Assembly: GCF_003574465.1 (NCBI RefSeq)
Contig: NZ_QOWC01000021.1
Span: 1 to 59,978 of the forward strand
Direction of reading: 5' to 3'
Source of the DNA: Methylobacterium crusticola
GTDB lineage: Bacteria; Pseudomonadota; Alphaproteobacteria; Rhizobiales; Beijerinckiaceae
DNA length: 59,978 nt
Shown here one piece after another: positions 1 through 10,934 of the stretch. The notes under the pieces are model-generated. The model ran no database searches. It was not told where the DNA came from and was given only the letters and a program-made list of their open reading frames with translations. The position numbers and the translations under genes are program-made. Each line of letters opens with the position of its first letter. The first letter of the stretch is position 1.

Positions 1-273
1 CGCCCGCATCGAGCGGGTGAGCATGGCCACGGCCGGCGTCGGCATCGGGCCGAGCAGCAGCACGTCCATCCCGACCGAGGTGAAGCCCGCCACCATCGCG
101 GTCTCGATCATGTAGCCCGACAACCGGGTGTCCTTGCCGATCACCACCCGGTGGCGGTGATCCCCGCGCTGGAACACGAGCCCGGCGGCCTGTCCCACCT
201 TGAGCGCGAGTTCCGGCGTGATCACGCCGTTGGCCCGGCCCCGGATGCCGTCGGTCCCGAAATACTTGCGCAC
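1..273 (-). CDS. glmM: Phosphoglucosamine mutase, N-terminal part
   Basis: GlmM converts glucosamine-6-phosphate to glucosamine-1-phosphate in the cytoplasm, a step towards UDP-GlcNAc for peptidoglycan and lipopolysaccharide. Only the first 91 codons are in the window; the gene runs off the left edge. The N-terminus reads (M)[11 protein letters not shown], the diagnostic start of bacterial GlmM, followed by the expected sugar-phosphomutase domain I residues (KDTRLSGYM). The start is GTG at 273, since no ATG precedes the motif; GGGAGAG lies about 7 nt upstream as ribosome binding site. It sits downstream of ftsH, the usual ftsH-glmM order, but a hairpin terminator between the two suggests its own transcription. 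The identification is secure; the rest of the gene is not visible. Confidence 0.93.
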   Translation of the reverse strand, partial: MRKYFGTDGIRGRANGVITPELALKVGQAAGLVFQRGDHRHRVVIGKDTRLSGYMIETAMVAGFTSVGMDVLLLGPMPTPAVAMLTRSMRA

Positions 274-472
274 CGCGTCTCTCTCCCTGTCCCGTTTCGG
301 GCCGACCGGCACCGGCCCGCCTCCCTCCCCGCAAGCCCGGTGCCGGCGCCGCGCCGTACCGGCGGGGGCCGGGTGCCATCCGCGCGAACGATCGTGCTTC
401 GGCAGCCCCGCGGCCGGCCCCCGGGCCGGGGACCGACCATCCGGCCCCCGCGCCCGGGCGTCGTCAAACGAA

Positions 473-499
473 GAGGGCGGCAGGATCGCTGCCGCCCTC
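473..499 (-). terminator. Rho-independent terminator after ftsH
   Basis: A perfect 11-bp inverted repeat (GAGGGCGGCAG / CTGCCGCCCTC) with a 5-nt loop begins about 26 nt past the ftsH stop. On the minus strand it is followed by TTCGTTT, a short T-rich tract. It should end ftsH transcription before glmM. Confidence 0.75.
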
Positions 500-524
500 C
501 CGGGAACGTCGTCGGCCGTGGGCC

Positions 525-2447
<1,923 letters not shown>

Positions 2448-2591
2448 CTGAAGAGTCAATCCCTGAGGAGCGCCGCGCCGTGCGGGCGTGCTGGAAGGGC
2501 ACCGGCACTCAGGCCCCAATGTAGGCACGCACCCCACCCTTGCCAAGTAAATCGGCGGGACGTGCGGCGTCGGCTCCGGGGCGCCCCGGCA

Positions 2592-3632
2592 TCACGATCC
2601 CGCGCTCCGCCCCGGGCCCCGGGCCGGCTCGGGCGCGAGGCGCAGCATCCCGTCGCGCCGGGCCTCCAGGAGGACGCCGCCGAGGGTGCGCCGGAGGGCC
2701 TCGCCCCGGGCGAGGGCGGGGCGGATCTGCCCCAGCAACGCCTCCTCGAGGCGCTCGAGCCGGAGCGGGCGGCTGCGGCATCCTGCCACCGCCGCGATGG
2801 CGCCGGCGGCGACCCGGAGGGCCACGGCCTCCGGCAGGGCCAGGAACCCGGCGCCGTCGAGGAGGAGCCCCCCCTCCCCGCCGCCGTCCCGCCTCAGCTC
2901 GCGCAGGGCGCTCCCGGCCGCCGCCTCGATGGCGTCCTGCGTCCGGCGCGCCCGGGCGGCGAGGCGCCCGAGGCGCTCCGGGGTCAGCCCCTCGGGCGCC
3001 AGCAGCGGCAGCAGGCTGCGCATGCGCGCCCGGCCGAAGCGGGCCTCGTCGTTGGCCGGGTCGCGCACGAAGGCCCAAGCCCGGGCCTCGCAGGTGGCGA
3101 CGAGGCGGGCCTTCGGCAGGTCGAGGAACGGGCGCGCCAGGACGACGTCCCGGAGCGGCCGGGCCGGCGCCATGCCGGCGAGGCCCGCCGGGCCGCTGCC
3201 GGCGCAGAGGCGCATCAGCACGGTCTCGGCCTGGTCGTCGAGGGTGTGGGCCGTGAGGATCACCCCGGCGCCGACCTCGCGGGCCAGGGCGGCGAGCAGG
3301 GCGTAGCGGGCCTCCCGGGCCGCCGCCTGGAGGCGGGTCGCGGGCTTCGGCCCGGGCCAGGCGAGGGTGCGGTGCGGGAGCCCCAGGGCGCCGGCGACCC
3401 GCGCCACGCCCTCGGCCTCCGCCGCGGAGGCGGGCCTGAGCCCGTGGTCGACCGTGGCGACGACGACCGGGCGCGCCGGCGGCAGGAGGGCGGCGCACCC
3501 CATGAGCGCGGTCGAGTCCGGCCCGCCGGAGACGGCCAGCACGGCGCCCCGCGGCGACGCGCCCGGGCCGATCCAGGGGGCGAGGCGCGCCGCGATCTCG
3601 GCGGGTTCGAGGGGCCGCGCCCCCTCGGTCAC
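2592..3632 (-). CDS. tilS: tRNA(Ile)-lysidine synthase
   Basis: TilS attaches lysine to C34 of the CAU-anticodon tRNA-Ile so that it reads AUA; it is an essential cytoplasmic N-type ATP pyrophosphatase. The 346-residue protein has the PP-loop SGGPDST at residues 35-41 and the further family motifs VDHGLR and HTLDDQAET. It is shorter than E. coli TilS (about 430 residues), as is common in alphaproteobacteria, because the C-terminal part is reduced. The start is GTG at 3632; its GTGA overlaps the cpoB stop, implying translational coupling. The frame is open far upstream but that part is the shadow of cpoB. Confidence 0.93.
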   Translation of the reverse strand: MTEGARPLEPAEIAARLAPWIGPGASPRGAVLAVSGGPDSTALMGCAALLPPARPVVVATVDHGLRPASAAEAEGVARVAGALGLPHRTLAWPGPKPATRLQAAAREARYALLAALAREVGAGVILTAHTLDDQAETVLMRLCAGSGPAGLAGMAPARPLRDVVLARPFLDLPKARLVATCEARAWAFVRDPANDEARFGRARMRSLLPLLAPEGLTPERLGRLAARARRTQDAIEAAAGSALRELRRDGGGEGGLLLDGAGFLALPEAVALRVAAGAIAAVAGCRSRPLRLERLEEALLGQIRPALARGEALRRTLGGVLLEARRDGMLRLAPEPARGPGRSAGS

Positions 3633-4570
3633 GCCGCGCAGCGCGCGCGCCGCTGCTCCCGGTCGACGCCCTGCTTCACGGTGGCCGAGGCCTGCGGGAA
3701 CTTGCGCTCGAGTTCGGCCAGGGTGGCGCAGGCCTGCTCGCGGGCCCCCAGGGCGTTGAGGGAGGCGCCGAGCTTCAGCATCGCGTCGGGCGCCTTGCGC
3801 GAGCGGGCGTAGTCCGTCGAGACCTTCAGGAACTGCTCGGCCGCCTCGCGGGTGCGGTTGCGCTGGAGGTAGCTCTCGCCGAGCCAGTAGGTCGCGTCCG
3901 GCACCAGGGCGTCGCGGGGGTGCGACTGGATGAACTGGCGCAGGCTCATCTCGGCCTGCTCGTACTGGCGCTGCAGCACGTACGCGTAGGCGGTCTCGTA
4001 GTCGGCCCTGGGGTCGCCGCTGCCGGTGGCGGCGACGCTCTGGGGCGGCCGGGCCGCGGGCGCCACCACGGCCGGCGGCCGGGGCGGGGCCTTGAGGTCG
4101 ACGGGCTCGCCGTACTCGGGCGCGTCGTCCTCCTCGATGGCGGCCGGCGGGGGGGCGAGGGCCGCGCCGGCGGCCGGCGTCGCCGGCGTCGCCGCGACGG
4201 CGCGCGGCGTGGCGGACGGCGCGGTCCCGAGGGGCTGCGGCGCGCCGGGGGCGGCGGGGTTCTGGCCCGGGTCGAAGGCGTCGCTGCGCTTCTGGGGCTT
4301 GGCCGGCGGCGTGCCGGCGGCGGGGCGGCCGCCCTTCGCGTCCTGGAAGCGGAACTCGACGTCCTCCTGGAACTTGCGCAGCTGCTCCTTGAGCTGCCGG
4401 TTCTCGTACTGGAGGGACTCGATCTGCCCGGCCATCTGGCGCGACTGGTTCTCGAGCCGGTTGAGCCGCACGACGAACTCGGCGGCGTCCTGGGCCCGGA
4501 CCGGGAGCGTGGCGGCGAGGACGAGACCGGAGACGAGGAGCAGGCGGCGGAGCATGGCGGGGCGCTTCAC
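3629..4570 (-). CDS. cpoB: Cell division coordinator CpoB (YbgF), Tol-Pal associated
   Basis: CpoB is a periplasmic protein that links peptidoglycan synthesis to Tol-Pal driven outer-membrane constriction. The 313-residue product has a signal peptide (about 1-26, cleaved near VRAQ), a coiled-coil trimerisation segment rich in Leu/Gln/Glu (about 30-75), a long Pro/Ala-rich linker, and C-terminal TPR repeats (about 190-310, with YETAYAYVLQ and DATYWLGESY). ATG at 4570 is used; a second Met five codons in (4555) is equally possible. It lies between pal and tilS and overlaps tilS by four bases. Confidence 0.92.
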   Translation of the reverse strand: MKRPAMLRRLLLVSGLVLAATLPVRAQDAAEFVVRLNRLENQSRQMAGQIESLQYENRQLKEQLRKFQEDVEFRFQDAKGGRPAAGTPPAKPQKRSDAFDPGQNPAAPGAPQPLGTAPSATPRAVAATPATPAAGAALAPPPAAIEEDDAPEYGEPVDLKAPPRPPAVVAPAARPPQSVAATGSGDPRADYETAYAYVLQRQYEQAEMSLRQFIQSHPRDALVPDATYWLGESYLQRNRTREAAEQFLKVSTDYARSRKAPDAMLKLGASLNALGAREQACATLAELERKFPQASATVKQGVDREQRRARCAA

Positions 4571-4638
4571 GGCTTGGGGCGGCGGTGGCCACGGGGCCCG
4601 GCGCGGTTAGCAGATGCCGCGCCTGCGGGCAAAAGTGG

Positions 4639-4671
4639 GGCGGCGGCGCGCCGGTTCCGGCCGCCGCCGCC
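4639..4671 (-). terminator. Hairpin terminator after pal
   Basis: A GC-rich inverted repeat (GGCGGCGGCG / CGCCGCCGCC, loop about 13 nt) begins just past the pal stop. On the minus strand it is followed by CCACTTTTG, so a T4 tract is present. It probably reduces read-through from pal into cpoB. Confidence 0.55.
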
Positions 4672-4676
4672 GGAGG

Positions 4677-5186
4677 TCACGAGCCGGCGCTGCCGTCCAG
4701 CACCGTGACGGCGCGGCGGTTCTGCGACCAGCACGAGATGTCGTTGCAGACCGCGACCGGGCGCTCCTTGCCGTACGAGACGGTGCGCATCCGGCTGCCC
4801 GGGATCCCGCGCGAGGCCAGGTAGTCGCGCACGGCCTGGGAGCGGCGGGCGCCGAGGGAGAAGTTGTACTCGCGGGTGCCGCGCTCGTCGGCGTGGCCCT
4901 CGATCAGGAACGTGTAGCGCCCGTAGCGCGACAGCCACTGCGCCTGCTTGTCGAGCGTCGCGGTCGCGGTCGGGGTAAGGTCCGTCGAGTCGCTCTCGAA
5001 GAACACCCGGTCGCCGACATTGACCACGAAGTCCTGGCTGCTGCCCGGGGTGGCGGCGCCCCCGCCCGCCCCGTACGCGGAGGCGTCCGCGAGATCCTTG
5101 TTGGACGCGCAGGCCGCCATGGACAGGGCGAGCCCCAGGGCGGCGGCGAGCTTGAGCGCGCGCAGCGGCGCGGGCGACAGCGACAT
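4677..5186 (-). CDS. pal: Peptidoglycan-associated lipoprotein Pal
   Basis: Pal is the outer-membrane lipoprotein of the Tol-Pal system and binds diaminopimelate of peptidoglycan. The 169-residue product has a lipoprotein signal peptide with the lipobox ending MAAC (lipidated Cys26), a short linker, and an OmpA-like peptidoglycan-binding domain (about 60-165) with IEGHADERGTREYN and LGARRSQAVRDYL, the classic binding motif. Length is standard. TolB, usually directly upstream, is not here: upstream is a 430-bp non-coding stretch, so in this genome pal-cpoB is separated from tolQRAB or has its own promoter. Confidence 0.96.
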   Translation of the reverse strand: MSLSPAPLRALKLAAALGLALSMAACASNKDLADASAYGAGGGAATPGSSQDFVVNVGDRVFFESDSTDLTPTATATLDKQAQWLSRYGRYTFLIEGHADERGTREYNFSLGARRSQAVRDYLASRGIPGSRMRTVSYGKERPVAVCNDISCWSQNRRAVTVLDGSAGS

Positions 5187-5616
5187 CGATCGTGGACTCC
5201 TCTGGCGGCGCGCCGAGGCGCATCACCGCCCGGGCGCCGTCCTGGACACTGGTATCCTCTCGGATCCCGGTTCCTCTTAGGGCCGGGCCGGTTAAGCGAA
5301 GGTTCCGTCAACCTTGACGGCGCCTCGCCGCCGGCCGGCGCGAGGGGCCGGACATCGCGGGACGGAGCCACCTCACCGCCGAATTACGGCCACGCTGCGG
5401 CGCCGGCCCCGGGCCGGCCGCGCGCCCGCCCGGTGTTGCGCCGGCGCAACGCACGCGGGGGGCTGCCGCCGGCGCCGGCCGGGTGCGCGCCGGCCCCCGG
5501 GGGCACGGCGGGACCGGGCATCGGGCCTCGGCCGCACCTCTCCTTTCGGGGGATGTCTTTCAGGGTTTGTTAACCGTTTCGGCAGACCGTCGCCCAGAAC
5601 CGGCGAGTCCTCCGCG
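5187..5616. other. Intergenic region between pal and a divergent response regulator
   Basis: No coding signal. It must hold the promoters of pal (minus) and of the regulator (plus). A perfect inverted repeat CCGTCAA-CC-TTGACGG lies at 5305-5320, a possible operator. A locally AT-richer patch with GTTTGTTAACCG at about 5565-5578 is the best promoter candidate for the downstream regulator. The rest is low-complexity GC-rich sequence. Confidence 0.4.
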
Positions 5617-6012
5617 ATGCCCATTCCCGAGAAGAAGACCGCCAGTGTCCTGATCGTCGAGGACAATTACCTGCTCCTCGAAGTGCTGGTGACGCTGTGC
5701 GAGCAGGAAGGCCTGCGCACCCACACGGTCTCGAGCGGCGAGGCCGCGCTCACGCTCCTGCGGCAGCGCGGGCCGGAGATCGACTGGCTCTTCACCGACA
5801 TCCGCCTGCCCGGCCTGATCGACGGCTGGGCCGTCGCCGAAGCCTACCGCCTCGTCCACCCGCACCGGCCGGTGATCTACTCCTCGACCACCGTGAACCT
5901 GCGGCGGCAGCGGGTGCCGGGCAGCATCTTCGTGCAGAAGCCCTTCGTGATCGCGGACGTGGTCGGCCTCGCCCGGATGATGGCGCGCGAGCTCACGGTC
6001 GAGGCCACCTGA
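5617..6012 (+). CDS. Single-domain response regulator
   Basis: A 131-residue stand-alone receiver domain without an output domain, likely a phosphorelay intermediate or a protein-interaction regulator. Visible receiver features: the acidic pocket VEDN (Asp16), the phospho-acceptor in FTDIRLPG (Asp61), and the conserved Lys in FVQKPF near 108. The start ATG at 5617 puts the receiver fold at the N-terminus; the longer open frame upstream is arginine/proline-rich and non-coding in character. No kinase is adjacent, so its partner is unknown. Similar CheY-like proteins are numerous in Methylobacterium genomes. Confidence 0.88.
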   Translation: MPIPEKKTASVLIVEDNYLLLEVLVTLCEQEGLRTHTVSSGEAALTLLRQRGPEIDWLFTDIRLPGLIDGWAVAEAYRLVHPHRPVIYSSTTVNLRRQRVPGSIFVQKPFVIADVVGLARMMARELTVEAT

Positions 6013-6051
6013 GGCGTGCCGCGCGCCCGGGCGGGGCCGCGCCCCGCGGGC

Positions 6052-6274
6052 TCACAGGCGCAACGCCACGGGGCCCTCCGCGAGCCGGACGGCGCCGGGC
6101 CGGCGGTCGGTCTCGACGCTGGCGTCGTGGAGCGCGTCGCCCCGGCTGCGGAAGCTGCTCCCGCCGAGGCCGCGGGTCTCGACGGCGAGCCAGCGGCCCT
6201 GCGCGTCCTGGCCGACCAGGAAGCTCGGGGGCGCGAGCGGCGGGCTCGTGCTGTGCGGGGACGGGATCCGTCAT
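6052..6274 (-). pseudogene. Small protein gene with apparent frame break
   Basis: One minus-strand frame ending at 6052 encodes a convincing small-protein core (FLVGQDAQGRWLAVETRG, then SFRSRGDAL), but it has no ATG, GTG or TTG: an in-frame TGA at 6271-6273 lies immediately upstream. The only good start, ATG at 6274, overlaps that TGA in a different frame and gives MTDPVPAQHEP. That is a plausible N-terminus for the same family as I remember it from Methylobacterium. A single-base indel between about 6225 and 6270 would join the two halves. It could be a decayed gene, a sequencing error, or a gene starting at CTG. Function unknown. Confidence 0.45.
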
Positions 6275-6453
6275 GGCGGCGGGTCGGGGTTCGCGCGGCC
6301 CATCCTGGGGACCGCCCCCGAGACTTGCGCCGACCCCCGTGAAGGATCGAGAGGCCTGCCCGCCCCGGTTCGTGAAAATCGCGTATGGATCGGGCGCCTG
6401 CGTGGTCTGCCACCCCACGCACCCCGCGCGCACGGGCCCGCGGTGTCGCAGCG

Positions 6454-7722
6454 TCAGTCGGCCTTGGCGGACGCCTCCCGGGCCCGCGCCGGGCGCGCGC
6501 CGCCGAGGAACCGGGCGCGCAGGCGGGCGGCCGCGTCGGGCCGTCCGAGCGCGTCGGCGAGGCCCCGGCGCAGGCCCGCGCAATCGCGCTCCCGCCCGGC
6601 GCGCGCGATCCGGCGCGGCCTCGCGTCGGGCGCCGCGGCGTGCCCCGGCCGGGCCCGCTCGAGGAGCGCCCTCGCCTTTCCCGGCGCGTCCGAGTCCCGC
6701 CGCTCCAGGATGGCGACCGCGCGCAGCAGGTCGCCGTCGCGCCCCACCGCGACGCACTCCTCCTCGTCCTCCTCGCCTCCCGCCGCGAGGGCGGCCGCGA
6801 GGAAGCGGCCGAACTCCGCCACCGTGTCGTCCTCCGCCTCCGCGAGGGCGGCCAGCATGGCCCGGGCCGAGGCGGTCCGGATGAGGTCGAGGCCGTCCGC
6901 CTCGCTCGCCTCCCGGCGGTAGGAATCGAGGTAGCGGGCCGCGATGTCGTCGATCACCCAGGGGGCCGCGCCCTCGAGGGCGCCGAGGAGGCCCACGGCG
7001 CGCAGGACCGCCCCCCTCGCGCCCCCGGAGGTCGGGTCGTCGTCGAGGGTCGAGTCGGGCAGACGGTCGGGCCCGACCGTGCCGGTGATGACCCCGGCCG
7101 CGCGCAGGCGGGCCGCCCCGGGCGTCCAGAGCGCGCGCGAGGGCGTCGCCAGGGCCTCGTCGACAAAATCGGCCGCGATCCCGGCGGCGAGGTAGCGGCC
7201 GCGCTCCGCGCTCGCGTCCACGGCGAACATCTCGCCGAACGCGCCGGGCTCGTAGGGCGCGTGGAAGCCGATCCGCCCGTCCTCCATCATCAGCCGCTCG
7301 CGTCCGCGCACGAAGGCGAGCGTGCAGGCGGAGACGCAGTAATCCGGCACGTAGGTGACGAGGCCCCGGGCCGCCACGAGGTCGCCCACCGCCACGCCCT
7401 CCTCCACCAGCCCGCCCTCGCTCGTGAGGTGCAGGCGCACGATCCCGGGATGGGCGTCGAGGAGGCGGGCGAGGCGGGCCGCGGCCCCGGCGGTCAGCTC
7501 GCCCGAGAGCCGCACGTCGTGGCCGCGCGGCCCGAGCGCGACGCGCGTCTCGGGGCCGTCGCCGTCGGGATGCAGCGCCTCCTCGAGGCTGCGCGACAGG
7601 GCGCCGTAGGCGGGCGCCAGGGCGGCGATGCCGGCGCCCCCCAGGGCGGCCGCGATGCCCCCGACCATGAGGCCCACGGCCGCGCGTCGCAGGATCCCGT
7701 GCCGCTCCGCTCCGCCCGCCAT
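6454..7722 (-). CDS. ClpP/crotonase-fold periplasmic protein (COG3904-like)
   Basis: A 422-residue protein with an N-terminal membrane/signal segment (about 13-36) and a ClpP-like central region (about 60-200). The pattern LTSEGGLVEEG followed by YCVSACTLAF is that of the predicted periplasmic COG3904 proteins, in which SAC-type Ser/Cys residues occupy the nucleophile position of the ClpP fold. The C-terminal half is alanine-rich helical with an acidic EEDEEE patch. It may be a serine-protease-like or substrate-binding periplasmic protein; activity is unproven. ATG at 7722 has a purine-rich GGGGGTCGG about 4 nt upstream. It stands alone on its strand. Confidence 0.7.
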   Translation of the reverse strand: MAGGAERHGILRRAAVGLMVGGIAAALGGAGIAALAPAYGALSRSLEEALHPDGDGPETRVALGPRGHDVRLSGELTAGAAARLARLLDAHPGIVRLHLTSEGGLVEEGVAVGDLVAARGLVTYVPDYCVSACTLAFVRGRERLMMEDGRIGFHAPYEPGAFGEMFAVDASAERGRYLAAGIAADFVDEALATPSRALWTPGAARLRAAGVITGTVGPDRLPDSTLDDDPTSGGARGAVLRAVGLLGALEGAAPWVIDDIAARYLDSYRREASEADGLDLIRTASARAMLAALAEAEDDTVAEFGRFLAAALAAGGEEDEEECVAVGRDGDLLRAVAILERRDSDAPGKARALLERARPGHAAAPDARPRRIARAGRERDCAGLRRGLADALGRPDAAARLRARFLGGARPARAREASAKAD

Positions 7723-7971
7723 CGCCGACCCCCGCCACCCGGAAGACCTCAGTCAGCCACGCCGCCGGACCGATGAGAAGTGAGAAGACGGGAAGCTGCC
7801 GGGAGTGTTCAGCAAGATCCGGGCCGGACCCGGACCGGGCGAGGACCGCCGCGCCGCCCGCCCTTCTCGGCGAAGATTGGTCTTCGGCGGGGCCGCGGCG
7901 GGAGAGGATTGTTCCGGGTCCTGCGCCACCGTGTCGCCGTGCCGGGCGGGCCGGCATCGCGGGCGGCGCGC

Positions 7972-8337
7972 TCAGTCCTTGAGCGGGTCGTGGCCCCAGT
8001 TCATCAGCGAGTAGCGCCAGCGCGACTCCGCCTTGCCCGCCTCCGGGCCCCCCTGCGCGAGGTGGCGGCGGACGTAGCCGACGACCTTCCGCATGTGGGC
8101 GTAGTCGTCGTCCGTGAGCGCGGCCTTCCGGGCGTGCTTGATCTCGACGATCCGCCGCCCCTCGCGGTGGCCGACCGACTCCCCCTTGCCGTCCGGGGTC
8201 CAGCCGACCGACCGGCTCTCCTCGGTGGCGAGCCAGGCCTCCAGCTCCGCCGGGCTCATGTTGACGGCCTCGCGGAAGGCCGCCCAGGTGCTCTCCCGGT
8301 CGTCGTCCCGCTCCTCGGCCCGCCCCTCTGCGCTCAT
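7972..8337 (-). CDS. DUF3140 family protein
   Basis: A 121-residue soluble protein that matches the DUF3140 pattern throughout. It has NMSPAELEAWL, ESRSVGW, the core GRRIVEIKHARKAALTDDD, then DDYAHMRKVVGYVRRHLAQ, and ends in WRYSLMNWGHDPLK. The function is unknown; in other bacteria members have been annotated as DNA-binding or stress-associated, without firm proof. ATG at 8337 was chosen because it directly precedes the conserved domain; the longer open frame upstream overlaps the CoA-transferase leader and is arginine-rich. It is divergent from the next gene. Confidence 0.85.
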   Translation of the reverse strand: MSAEGRAEERDDDRESTWAAFREAVNMSPAELEAWLATEESRSVGWTPDGKGESVGHREGRRIVEIKHARKAALTDDDYAHMRKVVGYVRRHLAQGGPEAGKAESRWRYSLMNWGHDPLKD

Positions 8338-8617
8338 CCCCGTGTCCCTCCGTCGAACCCGCCGCCTCAACGCGGACGGAGCGGGCGCGGGAGCCGCGCC
8401 GGGGGCGCGACGGATGGCCTCGCCGGATGGCGCTCCGGCCGGAGCGCCGTCCGGCCGCGGCTCCTGGCGGGCCACACGCCCCGCGGGCGTCGCTTGCCGG
8501 GTGTGTCTTGGCGGGCGTCTCTTGCCGAGCGTCTCTTGGCGAGCGCCGCTCTCGCCTGCACCATGCGCCCGCGGCGCCGGTCCAGCGACGCGCCGGCGGC
8601 CGCGGAGCGAGGGCACC

Positions 8618-9847
8618 ATGACGCAGCGTACGATCGAGGGTCGGTCCGGCCCGCTCGCGGGCATGAAGGTGGTCGAGCTCGCCCACATCATGGCGGGCCC
8701 GGTCTGCGGCCTGATGCTCGGCGACATGGGCGCCGAGGTCATCAAGGTCGAGAAGAGCGACGGCGGGGACGACACCCGCCGCATGGTCCCGCCGGCCATC
8801 GCGGGCGAGAGCGCCGCCTACATGATGATGAACCGGGGCAAGCGCGGCCTCGCCCTCGACCTCAAGAGCCCGGACGGCAAGTCCGTGCTGCGCCGGCTGC
8901 TGCGGGACGCCGACGTGCTGATCGAGAACTACCGCGCCGGCACCATGGAGCGCCTCGGCTTCGGCTACGCGGCCCTGCGGGAGACGAACCCGGGCCTGAT
9001 CTACTGCTCGCTCTCGGGCTTCGGCCGCACCGGGCCCTATGCCGGGCGCGCGGGCTTCGACCTCGTGGCGCAGGGGATGAGCGGGCTCATGAGCATCACC
9101 GGCGAGGGTCCGGGCCGGCCGCCGGTGAAGAGCGGCGCGCCCGTGACCGACATCACCGCCGGCATCCTCGCCGCCATGGGGGTGCTGGCGGCCTACGCCC
9201 ACCGGCTGAAGACGGGCGCCGGCCAGGAGGTCGACACCTCGCTGTTCGAGGCCGGGATCGTGCAGACCTACTGGCAATCGGCGATCGCCCTCGCCACCGG
9301 CACGCCGCCCGGCCCCATGGGCTCGGCCCACCCGCTCAACGCGCCCTACGAGGCCTTCGAGACCGCGGACGGCTGGATCACCGTCGGGGCGGCGAACCAG
9401 ACCAACTGGGGCCGGCTGCTCGAGGTGCTCGGCGCGCCCGAGCTCGCCGCCGACCCGCGCTTCGCGGACAATCGCGGCCGGATGGCGAACCGGCTCGACC
9501 TGGCCGCCGCGCTCGCGCCGCACTTCCGCCGGGCCGGCTCGGCGGTGTGGCTGGCGCGGCTCGAGGCCGGCGGCGTCCCGGCGGGCCCGGTGCTCGATGT
9601 CGCCGCGATGCACCGCGATCCGCAGGCGATCGCCCGCGGCATGGTGGTCGAGGTGGACCACCCGCGGGCGGGCGCGACGACGACCCTCGGCCTGCCGGTG
9701 AAGTTCTCGGCGACCCCCGGCCGGGTGCACGGCCCCGCGCCGCTCCTCGGGGAGCACAGCCGGGCGATCCTCGCGGCCCACGGCTACGCCGCCGCCGAGA
9801 TCGACGACCTCATCGCCCGCGGCGTCGTCCGCGAGACCGCGGCGTAG
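8618..9847 (+). CDS. CaiB/BaiF family CoA-transferase (family III)
   Basis: Family III CoA-transferases move CoA between organic acids through enzyme-bound anhydrides. The 409-residue product has the N-terminal motif GLMLGDMGAEVIKVE, LKSPDGK, IENYRAGTMERLG, and the catalytic aspartate in GFDLVAQG (Asp148). It is complete, about the size of formyl-CoA transferase. ATG at 8618 has GAGCGAGGG upstream; the frame is open 500 bp further, but that is the shadow of DUF3140 and a low-complexity leader. The substrate cannot be read from sequence. The next genes (AroE-like, AroQ) on the same strand hint at a hydroaromatic or dicarboxylic acid, but a 228-bp gap separates them. Confidence 0.92.
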   Translation: MTQRTIEGRSGPLAGMKVVELAHIMAGPVCGLMLGDMGAEVIKVEKSDGGDDTRRMVPPAIAGESAAYMMMNRGKRGLALDLKSPDGKSVLRRLLRDADVLIENYRAGTMERLGFGYAALRETNPGLIYCSLSGFGRTGPYAGRAGFDLVAQGMSGLMSITGEGPGRPPVKSGAPVTDITAGILAAMGVLAAYAHRLKTGAGQEVDTSLFEAGIVQTYWQSAIALATGTPPGPMGSAHPLNAPYEAFETADGWITVGAANQTNWGRLLEVLGAPELAADPRFADNRGRMANRLDLAAALAPHFRRAGSAVWLARLEAGGVPAGPVLDVAAMHRDPQAIARGMVVEVDHPRAGATTTLGLPVKFSATPGRVHGPAPLLGEHSRAILAAHGYAAAEIDDLIARGVVRETAA

Positions 9848-10075
9848 GACGGTCGCGGGGCCGCCCACGGCCGGCGCCCCGGAGCGAGGCGCCGGCCTAA
9901 ACCCCGGGAGGCGGGCGCTCATTCCGCCGGCTCGCCGCGCGGGAACCGGTGCGCCGGCCGCGAAATCATGCTCAGTGTCCGACCGGGCCGGGCGGTGCCG
10001 GCGCGGCCCGGATGACGCAGAGGCATCGGCCGGCGCCCCGCGCCGGACCGGGCCGAGCCCGGCAGGAGGTCGCTC

Positions 10076-10909
10076 ATGATCCGCGGAACCACGACCCTGA
10101 TCGCGCATCTCGGTTACCCGACCGAGTCGTTCAAGGCGCCGATGATCTACAACCCGTACTTCGAGAAGCACGGGATCGACGCGGTCGTGGTGCCGATGGG
10201 CGTCAAGGCCGAGGAGTACCCCGACGTCTTCCGGTCGCTGTTCCGGCTGACGAACATCCGCGGCGCCCTCGTCACCATGCCGCACAAGATCACGACCGTC
10301 TCCCTCCTCGACGAGGTGAGCACCACCGCCAAGATCGCCGGATCCTGCAACGCGGTGCTGCGGCGCCCGGACGGCAGCCTTCTCGGCGACATGTTCGACG
10401 GCGCCGGCTTCGTGCGCGGGATCCAGCGCAAGGGGCGCGCCCTCGAGGGCGCCCGGGTGCTCGTCGTAGGCAGCGGCGGCGTCGGCTCGGCCATTGCGGC
10501 CTCGCTCGCGGCGGCGGGCGTCGCGCATCTCGGGGTCCACGACAACTTCCCGGACTCCGCCGCGGCGCTGGCCGGCCGCCTGCGCGAGCACTACCCCGCG
10601 CTCGGGATCACGACCGGCTCGAAGGATCCGGCGGGGTACGACGTGGTGGTCAACGCGACGCCGCTCGGCATGAAGGAGGGCGATCCCCTGCCCGTCGACG
10701 TCGCGCGCATCGACCCCGGCACCTTCGTGGGCGAGGTGGTGATGAAGCAGGAATTCACGCCCTTCCTGCGCGCCGCGCAGGAGAAGGGCTGCCCTATCCA
10801 GGTCGGCACCGACATGCTGTTCGAGCAGATCCCGGCCTACCTCGAGTTCTTCGGCTTCGGCACCACCACGGCCGACGAGCTGCGGGCGGTGGCCCGCGTG
10901 TCCTACTGA
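10076..10909 (+). CDS. Shikimate/quinate dehydrogenase-like oxidoreductase
   Basis: A 277-residue member of the AroE superfamily: an N-terminal substrate domain and a Rossmann domain with [10 protein letters not shown] (about 129-138). The catalytic Lys is Lys71 in TMPHK, and the NATPLGM motif is present. The N-terminal shikimate-binding signature, normally a Ser-x-Ser-x-x-Pro pattern, is here YPTESFKAP, so the paired serines are not conserved. This argues for a divergent substrate rather than the biosynthetic AroE. A strong AGGAGGT precedes ATG 10076. It is followed after 25 bp by AroQ on the same strand, so the pair is probably one operon acting on dehydroquinate/dehydroshikimate-type compounds. 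Confidence 0.85.
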   Translation: MIRGTTTLIAHLGYPTESFKAPMIYNPYFEKHGIDAVVVPMGVKAEEYPDVFRSLFRLTNIRGALVTMPHKITTVSLLDEVSTTAKIAGSCNAVLRRPDGSLLGDMFDGAGFVRGIQRKGRALEGARVLVVGSGGVGSAIAASLAAAGVAHLGVHDNFPDSAAALAGRLREHYPALGITTGSKDPAGYDVVVNATPLGMKEGDPLPVDVARIDPGTFVGEVVMKQEFTPFLRAAQEKGCPIQVGTDMLFEQIPAYLEFFGFGTTTADELRAVARVSY

Positions 10910-10934
10910 GCGTCCCGCCGCGAAAGGCCCCGCC

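Noticed and set aside
8471..8503. A sigma-54-like TGGC...TTGC pattern upstream of the CoA-transferase
   Set aside because: The spacing between the two halves is wrong and the -24 half is incomplete.
8470..8560. Degenerate CTTGCCGAGCGTCT-like repeats upstream of the CoA-transferase
   Set aside because: Units are short and imperfect, without regular spacing; no clear repeat family or operator can be defended.
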